NCBI GenBank assembly: GCA_023418355.1
Contig: JAEZZU010000089.1
Coordinates: 1 to 5,028, forward strand
Direction of reading: 5' to 3'
Length of the DNA: 5,028 nt
From: Pseudomonadota bacterium
Lineage (GTDB): Bacteria > Pseudomonadota > Gammaproteobacteria > Burkholderiales > Burkholderiaceae_C
Shown here piece by piece: positions 4,852-5,028 of this stretch; positions within the stretch are counted from its first letter, which is position 1; each line of letters opens with the position of its first letter. Under the pieces are notes generated by a model, which made no database searches, was not told the DNA's origin, and saw nothing but the letters and a program-made list of their open reading frames with translations. The position numbers were made by a program, and so were the translations under genes.

Positions 4852-4859
4852 CAAATTTA
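4852..4859 (-). promoter_or_regulatory. Proximal -7 box before the nuclease gene
   Basis: The minus strand reads TAAATTTG, a full TAnnTTTG match 22 bp before the ATG. No well-spaced TTTG is found upstream (the nearest TTG is 13 bp away), so this is weaker than the distal promoter and may be fortuitous. Confidence 0.35.
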
Positions 4860-4920
4860 GTCTTTTAATTATCAATATTATTTATTGGCATTTCCTCTTT
4901 CAACATCTTAGTGTTTTATT

Positions 4921-4934
4921 CGCCGTTATAGCCC
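4921..4934. repeat. Lone GTTAT boundary-like motif (E5)
   Basis: The sequence CGCCGTTATAGCCC, read on the minus strand as GGGCTATAACGGCG, resembles the ATAACGG end of element E1. No matching second arm is visible on either side, so this could be a decayed or half element, or chance. It lies just downstream of the strong minus-strand promoter. Confidence 0.25.
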
Positions 4935-4936
4935 AC

Positions 4937-4967
4937 CAAAGTTATTGAAAAGAAGTTGATTCACAAA
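4937..4967 (-). promoter_or_regulatory. Strong Bacteroidota-type promoter for the nuclease gene
   Basis: On the minus strand TTTG (4964-4967) is followed, after exactly 19 bp, by TAACTTTG (4937-4944). Both boxes match the -33/-7 consensus fully and the spacing is ideal, making this the best promoter in the window. Transcription would start near 4930 and give a leader of about 100 nt before the nuclease ATG at 4829, running through the E5 motif. Confidence 0.65.
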
Positions 4968-5028
4968 TTTTCACAAAGATTAATTTAATATGATATCAAT
5001 AATGGCAAATAAAACTAGTTGAACGGAA
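4968..5028. other. Right edge, no gene seen
   Basis: All six frames are interrupted by stops or lack any recognisable protein. The DNA is AT-rich intergenic sequence upstream of the nuclease promoter. Confidence 0.6.

Noticed and set aside
1..5028. CRISPR array, tRNA, rRNA, insertion-sequence transposase or integrase
   Set aside because: No regularly spaced repeats, RNA gene signatures or transposase/integrase motifs were seen on either strand.

Overview
The window looks like a piece of an accessory (cassette-like) region from a member of the Bacteroidota. Three things point that way. The DNA is AT-rich. Promoter-like sites match the Bacteroidota consensus (TTTG about 19 bp upstream of TAnnTTTG) rather than the E. 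coli -35/-10 pattern. The proteins recognised (an Erm(F)-like methyltransferase, a KilA-N protein, a YhcG/DUF1016 nuclease, a PhnB-like VOC protein, a DUF5652 membrane protein) are common in that phylum. Genus cannot be told.

Layout, left to right. 1-599 (-): a KilA-N domain protein running off the left edge. 668-922 (-): a 5'-truncated ClbS/DfsB-family gene. 961-1091: intergenic dyad element E1. 1079-1282 (+): a doubtful lipoprotein-like ORF starting inside E1. 1218-1433 (-): a DUF5652 membrane protein. 1558-1694: dyad element E2. 1699-2303 (-): a VOC-fold protein preceded by a 46-residue lipoprotein-like ORF that overlaps it by 4 nt. 2349-2563: dyad element E3, able to fold into a hairpin of about 215 nt. 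2568-3618 (+): a promoter, a structured leader with short upstream ORFs, and a 268-aa Erm(F)-like 23S rRNA methyltransferase. 3634-3669: a strong terminator. 3822-4829 (-): a DUF1016/PDDEXK nuclease, convergent with erm and served by one very good promoter at 4937-4967. The last 60 bases hold no gene that I can see.

The genes do not form a pathway. They look like independent adaptive modules: antibiotic resistance, a genotoxin-resistance remnant, a small-molecule-binding protein, a nuclease and a DNA-binding protein. E1, E2 and E3, and more weakly the remnant at 3677-3718, sit between genes. Each is an imperfect dyad with an AAC-containing left end and, in most cases, a GTT-containing right end (GTA in E2). 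The gene segments between them are therefore bounded by inverted motifs. This resembles an integron-type cassette array without its integrase, but the ends do not fit the textbook attC consensus well. The array interpretation is an inference.

The most interesting points are the cassette-like punctuation, the leader of the erm gene (a 10-codon upstream ORF whose stop codon overlaps a 14-bp long-range stem, suggesting attenuation), and the resistance gene lying directly beside a dyad element that abuts its promoter.
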